Assembly: GCF_012927105.1 (NCBI RefSeq)
Contig: NZ_JABBFV010000017.1
Location: forward strand, 1 to 64,000
Length of the DNA stretch: 64,000 nucleotides
Reading direction: 5' to 3'
From: Sphingobium psychrophilum
GTDB lineage: Bacteria > Pseudomonadota > Alphaproteobacteria > Sphingomonadales > Sphingomonadaceae
Of the stretch, positions 28,213-37,900 are shown piece by piece. The notes under the pieces are model-generated. The model searched no databases, had not been told where the DNA came from, and saw only the letters and a program-made list of their open reading frames with translations. How positions within the stretch are numbered: position 1 is the first letter of the stretch; the number at the start of each line of letters is the position of its first letter. Both the position numbers and the translations under genes were made by a program.

Positions 28213-29403
28213 TCAGTTGACCTTCTGGAGGAGCCGCTTCGCCTTGCCTTCCAGTTCGAGACGGGAATCCTGGTTGGCGCGCGTGCGGGCGAGCGCGGTG
28301 ATCCCCTGCACGAAATCATAGACGCTGGCGGGCGGGTGGCCTTCTTCGTCCAGGACCTGGGCGATGATCCTTGCCGTGTCGCCCTTCGAAAACCCCTGGG
28401 TCCGCAGGAAGCTCTCGCGGTCCTCGTCCTTGCGCGCGACGATTCGGTCCCGAGCGGCGCGGATGCCCTGGATGAAATCGCCGGGCGAAGAGTCTGCGAA
28501 CTGCGTGAGAGCGGGCGCTGCCTGGGCGGCGAACCGGTTCGCGGCGAATTTCGAATGGCGGATGCTGATCTCCTCGAAATTCTCGACACCCCACAGATTG
28601 CGGTTCATGCAGACAGCCCGGAGATAGAAGGTTGCGATCCCCAGCGACTTGGCACCGACCTCGCTGTTCCAGCAGTAAAAGCCCCGAAAATAGAGATCGG
28701 GATCGCCATTGGGCAGCTTGCCCGCCTCGATCGGGTGGGTGTCGTCGACGAGGAAGAGGAAGACGTCGCGGTCCGAAGCATAAAGGGTCGTCGTCTCGGC
28801 GCTGATATCGACATGGGGGTTGTAGACCATGCTGCCCCAGTCGAGGATGCCGGGCACCTTCCAGCGCGTGTCGCCCGTGCCGTTTCCGGCAAAGCGCATG
28901 ACGGCCTCGACCAGCTCATGATCCCAGATGCGGCCATAGTCGGGACCGGTGACGGCGCGCAGTTCCGTCCTGCCATCGCTGGTCTCGAGCAGCTTCACAT
29001 GCTCACCCCTATGGGCGATGAGGCCATGCTGGAGATTGATGCCGGCAAGGGCGGCGGGAAGGTCGCGCAGATAGCCTGCCGGCGCGCCGACCAGGCTGCA
29101 GAGCTGGCCGAAGGACCAGTGGGTGGGCGCAACCGGGGCCGGCGAGCCTGGCGAGACAAGCGCCAGACGCTCGGGGTTGTCGCTGTGCGCCTGGACGCGA
29201 ATGGCGCGGCTCTCGACGATGCGGGTCGAGGCGATGTCCGCGCGGGCACGGACGCGATCGTAGAGCGTCTCAAGCGAGAGGAAACGCTCGTCGTCGGGAC
29301 GGTTGAACCATTCGGACGAGACGCGGCCGATATTGTGGCCGCGGCTGATATCAACCTTGAAGCCCCCGGTGGCGGGCCGGTCGAGCGAGACAAATGCGGT
29401 CAT
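28213..29403 (-). CDS. DUF932 domain protein
   Basis: The 396-aa protein matches the plasmid/phage DUF932 family. Its features are the N-terminal segment SRGHNIGRVSSEWFNRPDDERFLSLETLY, the central ELRAVTGPDYGRIWDHELVEAVMRF and SDRDVFLFLVDDTHPIE, and the C-terminal GFYCWNSEVGAKSLGIATFYLRAVCMNRNLWGVE. The molecular role is unknown; these genes associate with replication and partition modules of mobile elements. It is read in the same direction as the RES/antitoxin pair and the helicase. Confidence 0.8.
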   Translation of the reverse strand: MTAFVSLDRPATGGFKVDISRGHNIGRVSSEWFNRPDDERFLSLETLYDRVRARADIASTRIVESRAIRVQAHSDNPERLALVSPGSPAPVAPTHWSFGQLCSLVGAPAGYLRDLPAALAGINLQHGLIAHRGEHVKLLETSDGRTELRAVTGPDYGRIWDHELVEAVMRFAGNGTGDTRWKVPGILDWGSMVYNPHVDISAETTTLYASDRDVFLFLVDDTHPIEAGKLPNGDPDLYFRGFYCWNSEVGAKSLGIATFYLRAVCMNRNLWGVENFEEISIRHSKFAANRFAAQAAPALTQFADSSPGDFIQGIRAARDRIVARKDEDRESFLRTQGFSKGDTARIIAQVLDEEGHPPASVYDFVQGITALARTRANQDSRLELEGKAKRLLQKVN

Positions 29404-29489
29404 GGAGGTCTCCTGCTGACAGATTGGACCCGCTTCCTTGCGAGCCCAACGTCAGCACTCCCCCTTCCTCCCCACCCCGATACCGCCTC

Positions 29490-30077
29490 TTAGCTCTCGA
29501 TCAGGCGATAGCCGCGCGGCCGCAGGATCGCGCGCACCCAGTCTTTCTCAAGCCTGCACCCTTCCGTCTCGAGCCTGATCGCATCATCGGCGCGGTCGAA
29601 CAGCGCGACGCAAAGCGCGTCGGAATCCAGGCGCGAGCGATATTGAATGCCGTCGAGCCCGCCAAAGGCATGGGCCATCGCCGAGATACGCTGGGTCGCC
29701 TCATAGGGCGTTCCCGGCAAGGCCGGATCAAAGTCTGCGGAGACGGTGGCAGATGTGGTCCGGAACCAGGCGAGACCTGGACCATGGACGCGTGCTAGCC
29801 GAAGCGCGCGCGTGGTCATGAACGTGGAAAAGCGCTTGCTCGCTATGACCTCCCAGAGAATGTCGCGCTCGGCTGGCGTACGCAGGATCATCTCGGCAAA
29901 GGGTCCGACAAGGCTTTTGCCGAGATAGAGCACACCATAGCGCCGGTCCGGATCGTCCCAGCGCCATTGCGCATCCTTGCGCCCATACCAGTGCGCGCCG
30001 CGGGAAAGAGCATGGACGCGGAAGAGACGCTGGCCTGCCGCGATGCGCGAAACCGGCGGCATGGTCGAGCCGGCCAT
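29490..30077 (-). CDS. RES-domain toxin (NAD-targeting family)
   Basis: The 195-aa protein carries the RES fold. The first Arg is in LFRVHA, the Tyr/Gly region is RYGVLYLGKSLVGPFAEMIL with the conserved Glu, and a C-terminal Ser lies in LDSDALCVALFD. Characterised RES toxins of the MbcT/ParT type attack NAD or act as ADP-ribosylating enzymes. The start lies 2 bp past the stop of the gene upstream, which fits an antitoxin-toxin operon with the antitoxin first. Confidence 0.83.
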   Translation of the reverse strand: MAGSTMPPVSRIAAGQRLFRVHALSRGAHWYGRKDAQWRWDDPDRRYGVLYLGKSLVGPFAEMILRTPAERDILWEVIASKRFSTFMTTRALRLARVHGPGLAWFRTTSATVSADFDPALPGTPYEATQRISAMAHAFGGLDGIQYRSRLDSDALCVALFDRADDAIRLETEGCRLEKDWVRAILRPRGYRLIES

Positions 30078-30079
30078 GG

Positions 30080-30661
30080 TCAGTCCGCGCGCGCCTGCGC
30101 CGCGCGCACAAGCCGCGCGATATCGGCCTCGCTTCCGGCCAGGAGGTCGAGCGGCCGCGCATCGCCCAGGGCCTCGTCACCACAGACCAGGAACTGGAGC
30201 ACCGCCCAGCCGCCATGATCGGCGGACGCGGCGAGAATGCGCCCTATGGCTGGGCGAACCGCATTGCCGTCGAACTGGCAGGCCGGAAAGAGCTTGGATC
30301 CATTGTCATCGACCATCAGGAGCCGATGCTCGCGCGCAGCCTTGTAGACCGCCTGCACGGTCTTGTGGCCAAGGAGCCGGCGGACAGCCTCGGCATCGAA
30401 CGCGCCGCCGGCCCCCTCGATCATCCGCCGCTTGAAGGCGATGGCATTGGTGATATCCTCAGCCTCACCCGGATCACCGGCTTCGACCGCCGGGATGCTC
30501 CTTGCAATATTGAAGACGAGCGAGGCGATATCGACGCTGCTTGCCGCAGCCGTCTTGGCTGCGAGCGGCATCATCTTGATGATTCGGTCGGTGCTTGCCA
30601 AAATCCGATCGCGCAGGATCTGATCGATATCGACACCCGATTTGGCAACAGCGCGGGTCAT
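30080..30661 (-). CDS. Putative antitoxin of the RES toxin (MbcA/ParS/Xre-like)
   Basis: The 193-aa, mostly helical protein precedes the RES gene by 2 bp. It has a helix-turn-helix-like section (DAEAVRRLLGHKTVQAVYKAAREHRLLMVDDNG) and a C-terminal part (AVLQFLVCGDEALGDARPLDLLAGSEADIARLVRAAQA) like the toxin-binding region of MbcA/ParS antitoxins. Its length exceeds the usual 130-150 aa because of an N-terminal extension of about 50 residues. It probably represses its own promoter and neutralises the toxin. Confidence 0.7.
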   Translation of the reverse strand: MTRAVAKSGVDIDQILRDRILASTDRIIKMMPLAAKTAAASSVDIASLVFNIARSIPAVEAGDPGEAEDITNAIAFKRRMIEGAGGAFDAEAVRRLLGHKTVQAVYKAAREHRLLMVDDNGSKLFPACQFDGNAVRPAIGRILAASADHGGWAVLQFLVCGDEALGDARPLDLLAGSEADIARLVRAAQARAD

Positions 30662-30765
30662 CCCGATCCTCCTCGTTGAACTTGTTTTCTATAACAGGCT
30701 TGATGAACAAATTCAACAATGCCCAGGCAGACGGCGGCATTGCGTTGCACAGGCGGCGCAGCTTT

Positions 30766-31236
30766 TCAGGACTTGCACTTCAGTCGCCCGGCAGCGTCGT
30801 CATTCGCCGGATCCGCGGAAGGCATGTCCCACCCCAAGACCGATCCGGCTTCCATCGCGGCAATCTGGCCGGGTGTAGGCAAGAAGGCGGCGTTGAATTG
30901 CTCCACTGTCATATCGCCCGGCATCCGCCAGTGACCGCTCTCGCCGCGTTTGAGGATGATGGGATCGCCCGTCTCTCCATGATAGGTCGCGCACATCACC
31001 GGCAACCGGTCGAGCAAGGCGATACGCTGCTCGGCCTCTGCAAACGCCTTGGGCCGCAGCGCGTGGAGCCAGCTCGGCCCGAACTGGTTGCGCACCATGC
31101 GCAACGCAGCGCCCAAGGGATCATTTTCGTCGGTCCCGTTCATCCAGTGCAGGCTAAGCGCCGATTTCCAGGTCCGGCCATGGCGCTGGCGAAAGAGGAG
31201 CAGCGCGCGCCACTGCTCGATGCTGGGGTCGTTCAT
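30766..31236 (-). CDS. Island hypothetical protein, 156 aa
   Basis: I do not recognise a named family. The protein starts MNDPSIEQWRALLLFRQRHGRTWKSALSLHWMNGTDENDPLGAALRMVRNQFGPSWL, which reads like a real folded domain with three Trp. It continues with PVMCATYHGETGDPIILKRGESGHWRMPGDM. It lies between the helicase/methylase and the RES pair, all leftward. The role is unknown; it is probably an accessory protein of the element. Confidence 0.6.
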   Translation of the reverse strand: MNDPSIEQWRALLLFRQRHGRTWKSALSLHWMNGTDENDPLGAALRMVRNQFGPSWLHALRPKAFAEAEQRIALLDRLPVMCATYHGETGDPIILKRGESGHWRMPGDMTVEQFNAAFLPTPGQIAAMEAGSVLGWDMPSADPANDDAAGRLKCKS

Positions 31237-31320
31237 ACAGCTCTCCTGCGATTGGCGATGAGGCCTTTGCCTGCACGGTCGTGCGACGATCAGTGCGGGC
31301 AGCCCGCAACGATTGGGCGG

Positions 31321-34300
31321 TCAGGCTGCCGCGCTGGCTGGCCCTTCGTCCAGCGCTGCCTGCATGCTGCCCAGCACCTCTGCAGCGCGGTTCGCTGGCA
31401 CGAACAGACGGGTGCGATATTGAATGATCTCGGTAAAGCAGCCGAGCGCCTTGAGCGCGGAGAGTTGCGCCGCGGGATAGTCCTTGATCTCGAGGCGGAT
31501 CGCATCATTCACATGCACCCGTGCCAGACGCGCGCCCGAGAGCCAGGGGATGGGAACACCATGCGCCCCTCGCGCACCCGCGATCAGTTCGCCAGGCGAC
31601 AAAGCGAGCGCCATGTCGATGCCAAAGGCCGAGGCCAGCTTGGCAAGGCCTGCTGGCGAGATGATGCGGCCCAGAACCGACTTGCCTTCAGCATCCGCGA
31701 TCCGCCAGACGCGTAGATCATCGTCGGGCAGCCGGTTCCAGACCGGGAGAAGAAGACCGGTAGCGATATTGATTGATTCGACGTCGATGCGGCTGCCCAG
31801 TTCTGCGACTTCAACGGCCCAGGCGGCTGCAAACTCACTCCGCCCGACCGGTTCCCATGCGGTCTCGGCAAGCCGGTCGTCGCGCACGCGTTCGGCATTC
31901 CCGGGTCGCACCAGCTCCCAGACGCATATCTCCTCGCCCTCATTGTCGAGGATCGACCAGGATGGGACCCGCAGCGCCACCCGCCCGGACCGCGCATTGC
32001 GAAGATACGCCACACGCTGCGACGTCTCCCAGCGTGCCTGGACATCGGCCAGCAAGGTCAGTCGGCGCCGGCGATGGAGTTCGAGGCGGGAAAGCCAGGT
32101 CTCAGCCCCGGTACCAGGATCGCGGCGCAGAAGCAGCTTTTCGACCGACACGATCTTCTCGACGATGATGGTCTCGACGCCGACATCAAGGGTGCCGCGC
32201 TCGCGCGCCGCATCGATGCGCGCCTGGATGAGCGCCATATATTCCTCGAAGATGGCGTTCTGGGTCCCGATCCGCAACGCCAGCAGGCGGTTGAGCCAGC
32301 GCTGGATTGGCGGCAGGTCGTCAAGCAGGCCGCCACCCTCGTCGGACAGCAGCTTCAATCCCGTCATTTCGACGAAGCGCTCGAGGGTCGTGCTCTTGAG
32401 CTTGCCGCGATACAGCAGCGAATACCATTGCAGGAGCGCGTCGCGCGCATAGTCGCTTTCAAGATTATCCATCGGATCGAAAAGATTCTGGCCCCCGGTC
32501 TGTCGCTGTCCGCGCGTGAGCGCCCCCAGACTGTCGAGCCGCCGGGCGATCGTACTGATAAAGCGCCGCTCGCCCCTGCAGTCGGTCGTCACTGGCCGGA
32601 AGATGGGCGCCGTCACCTGGTTGGTCCGGTTCGTGCGTCCAAGTCCCTGGATCGCAGCAGCGGCGCGCCAGCCCGGCTCAAGGAGGTAATGGACCCGCCG
32701 CTTGTGCGCCGAGCCGCAGCTTCGGTCGGCATGATAGCTTCGTCCCGTCCCGCCTGCATCGGAGAAGATGAGGCCGGGCTTTAGGCCTGCCATGAAGGCG
32801 TTGGTTTCAGCGATATTGCTGGCTGGCGTGCGGCGCTCGAGCCTTTGTCGGCCCTTACCATCGCGCAGGATCCGGCGGGACCGACCGGTGACCTCGGCGA
32901 TCTGGTCGGGACCAAAATGCGCGATAAGGGCATCGAGCGCGCCGGGAATGGCGGGCATGGCGCACAGCTGCTCGACAAGATCGTCGCGGGCCCGCTGCGC
33001 AGTGGGGGAATGAACCGCATTGCCGGCCGCATCCGTCATCGGCTCGGAGCGGGCCTCCCCGGACGGATCCTGGAATATCTTCATCTGCCGGGTCGGAAAG
33101 GCGGCCTGCACATAGTGAACCATGAGCTCGCGCGGGCTGAGCTCGATATCGAGATGGGCGCGCTCCTGTGCCGACAGGCTGGCCAGATGCCGGTCGAGCA
33201 TGGCCTGGGCGGTGGTCACCAGCTGCATCACCGCCTGTCGGCCGCTTGCCATATCGGACTCGACCGCTTCGATTAGCGTCGGCAGCTTCATCGCGATGAG
33301 GAGCTGGGCGAAGAAACGCTGTTTCGCGCTTTCAAAGCGTGACAGCGCAGCGCCCTTGGCCTGCGCGTTCAGAGACTTGCCGGTCATGCGGTCGGTGATC
33401 GCGGTGGCCTTGAGCGCCTCATCGAGATTGCGGTGGATGAGCGCCCAGGCGTCCGCATAGGCGTCATAGATCTCGATCTGCTCGCTCGTCAGGCGATGCT
33501 CGAGCGGATCATATTCGACGCCCTCGAAGGTCAGCGCACGCGCTGTATAGAAGCCCATGGCTTTGAGATCGCGCGCGACAATCTCCATCGCCGCGATCCC
33601 GCCGTCGCTGATCGCAGCCATGAACGCCTCGCGCGTTGGGAACGCAGCATTGCCCCAGAGACCAAGCCGTGCGGCGTAGCAGAGATTGGCCGGATCGGTG
33701 GCGCCGGTCGCGCTGTTGTAGAGGATCCGCGCGCGCGGCTGGAGGTTCTGGAGGCGCACGCCCGCGAGCCCCTGTTCGGAGCCCTTCTGCCCCCCGAATA
33801 TCGTCTGCGTCCCCGCCGCGTTCGCCATCTCATGGGCCTCGTCGAAGGCGATGACGCCTTCGAAATCGGTTCCCAGCCAAGCGAGGATCTGCTGGAGCCG
33901 CGACTGACGATCGTCGCGCTGCGATCGCAGCGTCGCATAGGTGAGAAAGAGGATGCCGCTCTCCATTTTAAGACGGCGGCTGATCGGCGTGGCATCAAGC
34001 GGCTGGATGTCGATCGCGAGGCCGCCAAGCGCGGTCCAGTCGCGCCGCGCATCTTCAAGGAGGCTCGCACTCTTCGATATCCAGACCGCGCGCCGCCGAC
34101 CCCTGCACCACTGGTCCATGATACAGGCTGCAATCTGCCGTCCCTTGCCGACGCCGGTCCCGTCGCCGACCATGAAGCCCGCGCGGTAGGTCGCGCCCTC
34201 GGCATGGGCGTGCAGCAGCGTGCCAGCTTCATTGGGCGCAAAGCGCCCGGGCAAATCGCGCTCGAAGGCCTGGCCTGCATAGATGACGGTCTCGAGCTGC

Positions 34301-35631
34301 GCGTCCGACAGGGTCCCGACCGCGCGCGGCGGAAGCATCGGCCGGTAGCTTGGAACGGGCGGCAGTATCGACGACATCGCCATCGACTCGACAAGGCGAT
34401 CGGGATGCGGCGCAGCGCCAGGAATGCGCATGCGCTTCATTTGCCAGGGGACATAGATGCCGATCGGTTCCTGCGCCGCGGGCGCCTCTTCGATGATGTC
34501 GTAGGATAGAAGCACAGGCTCGCCGCCGTCATCAACCGCTGCGGTAGGTGCGATCGGCCGCGTGGCGCTAAGCCCTGCAAAAACGCCGCCCGAGCCGCGT
34601 GGCAGGGCCGGCACGCCGGGCCTCGGCAACAGCGGCGATACCGTCGCTCCAGGACCACTCAGTCGCGAAGGGATTGTCGCGAGCAGCGCCTCGGCCTCGC
34701 CAAGGCTGTCTACATGGTGCCGCAGGGCACTGCCGTGCCAACCCTTGTCGAACAGAATGATCCGTACCGAAATCGAGGTTCCGTGGGCCGCAAAGGTCTG
34801 GCCGTCGATCGTGCATTCCCATCTGGGTGGCACGCGCTCTGCAACGGTTCCATAGCCTTTGGCGCCCGACCCGTTCCTTGCAAAGCCGGGCGGCATGATC
34901 GCGACGCAGCGCCCACCGGGCGCTAGGCACTCGAGGGCCGCGTGAAGATGACGCGCGCCGGCATGGGGGTCTTGGCCCCGGCTTTGCGACCGCGCGAAGG
35001 GCGGGTTGATGAGGATGAGGTTCGGACGCCCGCCTTGGCCAAGCAGCGCATCGATATGCTCGCCGTCATGCTGCGTGACGGGCTGCCCAAAGGCGAGCGA
35101 AAGCAGGGCTGCGCGGCGTGGGTCCCGCTCGTTGACGAGCATCCGTGCGCCGCAAGCCTTGGCATGGACCGCGAGCATGCCCGTTCCGGCCGAGGGTTCA
35201 AGGACAAGATCGGTGGGCTCGATCCCTGCGGCGCAGGCGACGAGCCAGGCGAGGCCAAGCGGGGTCGAGAATTGCTGGAGGTCGATCTGTCGCTCGGACC
35301 GATAGCGCTGGGTCGGAAGCTGATGGCCAAGCGCCGCACGAGCGGCGAACGCGCTTGCCGGGTCGTCCCATGCGACAAGGCTGCTCCCCACGTCGAGCAC
35401 GCGCAGGACCTGGGCGATCTCGAGCGCATCATAGGCGTCGCGCATCGACCAGTCGCCGCAGGCGTCCGAACCGCCGACATGCGCACGCATCAGGCTGGAT
35501 AGGGCCTTGCGGCTGATCGCGCCGCCCTGGCCGAGCCGCTCGGCGAGGATTCGGGCGGCCGCAAAAAGCGCCGGGGCCATGGGATCGGAACAAGGCACGT
35601 CAATGGGCGCAGCGGATAGAGGCAGGGTCAT
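31321..35631 (-). CDS. Strawberry-notch-like helicase fused to an N-terminal DNA methylase
   Basis: The 1436-aa protein has an N-terminal Rossmann methyltransferase: LVLEPSAGTGMLAVHA near residue 150 (SAM site) and NLILINPPFARS near 208 (the NPPF catalytic motif of adenine methylases). A superfamily 2 helicase of the strawberry-notch type follows, with MVGDGTGVGKGRQIAAC near 487, DEAH in VIAFDEAHEMANA near 597, and a helicase C region with GLGRTNRTNQ. Such proteins are signature genes of alphaproteobacterial islands and plasmids. They are thought to aid element maintenance or evade host restriction, though this is unproven. Confidence 0.9.
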   Translation of the reverse strand: MTLPLSAAPIDVPCSDPMAPALFAAARILAERLGQGGAISRKALSSLMRAHVGGSDACGDWSMRDAYDALEIAQVLRVLDVGSSLVAWDDPASAFAARAALGHQLPTQRYRSERQIDLQQFSTPLGLAWLVACAAGIEPTDLVLEPSAGTGMLAVHAKACGARMLVNERDPRRAALLSLAFGQPVTQHDGEHIDALLGQGGRPNLILINPPFARSQSRGQDPHAGARHLHAALECLAPGGRCVAIMPPGFARNGSGAKGYGTVAERVPPRWECTIDGQTFAAHGTSISVRIILFDKGWHGSALRHHVDSLGEAEALLATIPSRLSGPGATVSPLLPRPGVPALPRGSGGVFAGLSATRPIAPTAAVDDGGEPVLLSYDIIEEAPAAQEPIGIYVPWQMKRMRIPGAAPHPDRLVESMAMSSILPPVPSYRPMLPPRAVGTLSDAQLETVIYAGQAFERDLPGRFAPNEAGTLLHAHAEGATYRAGFMVGDGTGVGKGRQIAACIMDQWCRGRRRAVWISKSASLLEDARRDWTALGGLAIDIQPLDATPISRRLKMESGILFLTYATLRSQRDDRQSRLQQILAWLGTDFEGVIAFDEAHEMANAAGTQTIFGGQKGSEQGLAGVRLQNLQPRARILYNSATGATDPANLCYAARLGLWGNAAFPTREAFMAAISDGGIAAMEIVARDLKAMGFYTARALTFEGVEYDPLEHRLTSEQIEIYDAYADAWALIHRNLDEALKATAITDRMTGKSLNAQAKGAALSRFESAKQRFFAQLLIAMKLPTLIEAVESDMASGRQAVMQLVTTAQAMLDRHLASLSAQERAHLDIELSPRELMVHYVQAAFPTRQMKIFQDPSGEARSEPMTDAAGNAVHSPTAQRARDDLVEQLCAMPAIPGALDALIAHFGPDQIAEVTGRSRRILRDGKGRQRLERRTPASNIAETNAFMAGLKPGLIFSDAGGTGRSYHADRSCGSAHKRRVHYLLEPGWRAAAAIQGLGRTNRTNQVTAPIFRPVTTDCRGERRFISTIARRLDSLGALTRGQRQTGGQNLFDPMDNLESDYARDALLQWYSLLYRGKLKSTTLERFVEMTGLKLLSDEGGGLLDDLPPIQRWLNRLLALRIGTQNAIFEEYMALIQARIDAARERGTLDVGVETIIVEKIVSVEKLLLRRDPGTGAETWLSRLELHRRRRLTLLADVQARWETSQRVAYLRNARSGRVALRVPSWSILDNEGEEICVWELVRPGNAERVRDDRLAETAWEPVGRSEFAAAWAVEVAELGSRIDVESINIATGLLLPVWNRLPDDDLRVWRIADAEGKSVLGRIISPAGLAKLASAFGIDMALALSPGELIAGARGAHGVPIPWLSGARLARVHVNDAIRLEIKDYPAAQLSALKALGCFTEIIQYRTRLFVPANRAAEVLGSMQAALDEGPASAAA

Positions 35632-35787
35632 GATCTTCTCCGAAATGGGGACAGAGGACGCAGGCGCCCTCGCCTGACGCTCTCCCCCCCTTCCTCCCGG
35701 CGATGGTTTGAGCGGACGTCACCGCTGCTGAGGGCTAAGAAAAGCCGGGGACCGCGACGGCGCGCGGTCCCTGGTTCGTCTCGATGC

Positions 35788-37866
35788 TCAGGCCGCCTGC
35801 GGTATTGCTGGCGAAGCGGCGTCATCGCCCGATTGCGCCGCCGCTTCAGGCTCCCGGGCACCCTCGTCATCGAACCCACCTGTCAGTGCATCGTCGCTGG
35901 GCGGCCCCGCGTCCGGTCCGAACCGCATCTCGTCCGGAAGCCAGGACAAGGCACGCGCCTTGACGTCGGCGTCCGCGATGACGTCTCCTGCGAAGAGCTT
36001 CTCGGCCGAGACGGCGAGATCGAACTTGCGCGAGCTGGCATAGCGGCTCTTGAGGGCAAGGCCGCCGATCAACTCGAATAGGCCAAGGATCATCGGCTTG
36101 GTCAGCCGATCGAAGAAGTTGCGCGCGGTCGGCCGCCACCAGCGCACCGCGTCGATACCAAGCTTGGCACCCAGATGGGTGAGGAAGCTGCTGCCGCTGT
36201 GGCCGTCGGGAACCGCATTGATCGTGCGGGCGACCGCCCAGCCGAGCCAGGCGGCGCGCGCCGCATCATCGAGCGCGCAGAAGGCGTCGTAGCGCGCCTC
36301 AATCGTGTCATGATCATGCCATGCCCGTTCGAGCCCCTGCTCGAATTGCGTCCAACCCCTGGCGGCCGCGGTGTCGCTTTCATAGCCATGGACCCGCGCT
36401 GTCGCGGCCCGGGCGGAAAGTTCGCTTGGCATGCCCGTCCAGCCGGTACCGAGCGCCTTGTCGACCATGATGAAGATGGCGAGATCGAGCGCGAATTGGG
36501 GATCGTTGGCGACGTGCAGCGCAAGCAGTTCGGTCTTCATCATCGCAAGCTCATCGCGGAGCCGCCCGCTATAGGCTATGGCCCCATCGGCCTCGCCTTC
36601 CTCGTACCACGCACCGGGATCGCGCCCGCCAGCGTCATCCTCACCGCCCTCGTCCGTCATATCGTCATCATCGAGACCGTCGTCTTCGGCGGACAGGTCC
36701 TCGAGCGCATAGAAACTGTCGTGTAGCCGGGGCTTACCGTCCGCATCGATCATCACAAAGGCGATGGCACCGGCCTTTTGGGCAGGCGTCAGGGCGGCCT
36801 CCTTGGGCATCATGGCGACGAGCTCGGCATGGAGCGCCTCGATGCGCTCGACCTGCTCTGGCGAATAGTCATCAGCACCTTGCGCTGCTTCCTCGATCGT
36901 CGCGAGTTCGGCCTCGATCTCGACCTGTCGCTCGGCGGCATCGGGGCTGAGCGGACCGGGCTCGGGTTCAATCGCACGCGGCAATTGATAGGTCATGCTG
37001 TAGGGGATCATCGTTGCTGGAACGACGCGCACCTCGGCAAAGCCTTCGCGCGCCCGGATCGCCTGCGCGGCTGTCTCGAGCGCCTCTTGCGCTAGTCTCT
37101 CGACGATCTCGCCGTCGCGCCAGATCTCGCTGCCGGCATCGGTGAACAGATCCTCCTCGATCCGTCCGCCGGCCGCAATATAGGCGTCGCGCCCGACCAG
37201 CATCGCCTTGGGATCGGCGCCGCAGAATGAACCTGTGGCGAGTAGCCGACGAATCTCGTTTGGATTGTTGCGATGATAGCTCGCCTGCACCTGCTCGAAG
37301 ACCCGGGCCTGCCGTTCCTTGTCCGCCGTGCTCCCATAGGCCTTGGCGACGTCGATCGTGATCTCGAGCGCGCGCAGGGCGGCAAAGACGGGATCGGCCA
37401 GATTGGCGAGCCGCAGGCGCCCAAGCACGAAGGTTTCGGTCTTACCAAAGCGCTTTGCGACCTCGGCGGTCGACTTCTTCTCGCGCTCGATGATCATCCG
37501 GAAGGCGCAGCACTCGTCCGCCGGATTCATCGGCAGCTGGTAGAAATTTTCAGCAAGGCTCATCTCGATCGCGTCCCTCGCATTTTTCGCGATAAGGGCG
37601 GGGACCATGAAGTCGGGATGGAGCGCGCCCTCGTCGATATTGGCGCGGGTGGCCTCGAGTCGGCGGCCGCCGCCATAGATCTCGACCTGCCCCTTGCGCG
37701 CGCCGCGGCTCACACGCACGCCGATCAGATTTTCCAGCAGGAAGCCGCTGGCGGCGATATTGGCTTTGAGCTCGGCATCGGCCGAGGGGTCGCTGTGCGT
37801 GCGCACATTGTCGGGCGATTTGAAGCAGTCGCGCGCGAGCACATAAGCGATGGAGGGTGTCGTCAT
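35788..37866 (-). CDS. ParB/Spo0J-like nuclease-fold protein of the mobile element
   Basis: The 692-aa protein has an N-terminal ParB domain: IAASGFLLENLIGVRV, YGGGRRLEA and DAIEMSLAENFYQLPMNPADECCAF near residues 35-130. A KorB/HTH-like segment follows (STAEVAKRFGKTETFVLGRLRLANL). The large C-terminal half is unique to island ParB-like proteins and has an acidic linker (DDGLDDDDMTDEGGEDD). There is no ParA partner nearby, so the role is more likely regulation or element maintenance than classical partition. It is flanked by the helicase/methylase and the Toprim protein. Confidence 0.85.
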   Translation of the reverse strand: MTTPSIAYVLARDCFKSPDNVRTHSDPSADAELKANIAASGFLLENLIGVRVSRGARKGQVEIYGGGRRLEATRANIDEGALHPDFMVPALIAKNARDAIEMSLAENFYQLPMNPADECCAFRMIIEREKKSTAEVAKRFGKTETFVLGRLRLANLADPVFAALRALEITIDVAKAYGSTADKERQARVFEQVQASYHRNNPNEIRRLLATGSFCGADPKAMLVGRDAYIAAGGRIEEDLFTDAGSEIWRDGEIVERLAQEALETAAQAIRAREGFAEVRVVPATMIPYSMTYQLPRAIEPEPGPLSPDAAERQVEIEAELATIEEAAQGADDYSPEQVERIEALHAELVAMMPKEAALTPAQKAGAIAFVMIDADGKPRLHDSFYALEDLSAEDDGLDDDDMTDEGGEDDAGGRDPGAWYEEGEADGAIAYSGRLRDELAMMKTELLALHVANDPQFALDLAIFIMVDKALGTGWTGMPSELSARAATARVHGYESDTAAARGWTQFEQGLERAWHDHDTIEARYDAFCALDDAARAAWLGWAVARTINAVPDGHSGSSFLTHLGAKLGIDAVRWWRPTARNFFDRLTKPMILGLFELIGGLALKSRYASSRKFDLAVSAEKLFAGDVIADADVKARALSWLPDEMRFGPDAGPPSDDALTGGFDDEGAREPEAAAQSGDDAASPAIPQAA

Positions 37867-37900
37867 CCTGTTTCTCCGTGAACGCGCAGCCGCCTGCCTG

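Noticed and set aside
33433..34509. 358-codon plus-strand frame inside the strawberry-notch gene
   Set aside because: It is antisense to conserved helicase motifs, and its composition is typical of a shadow frame.
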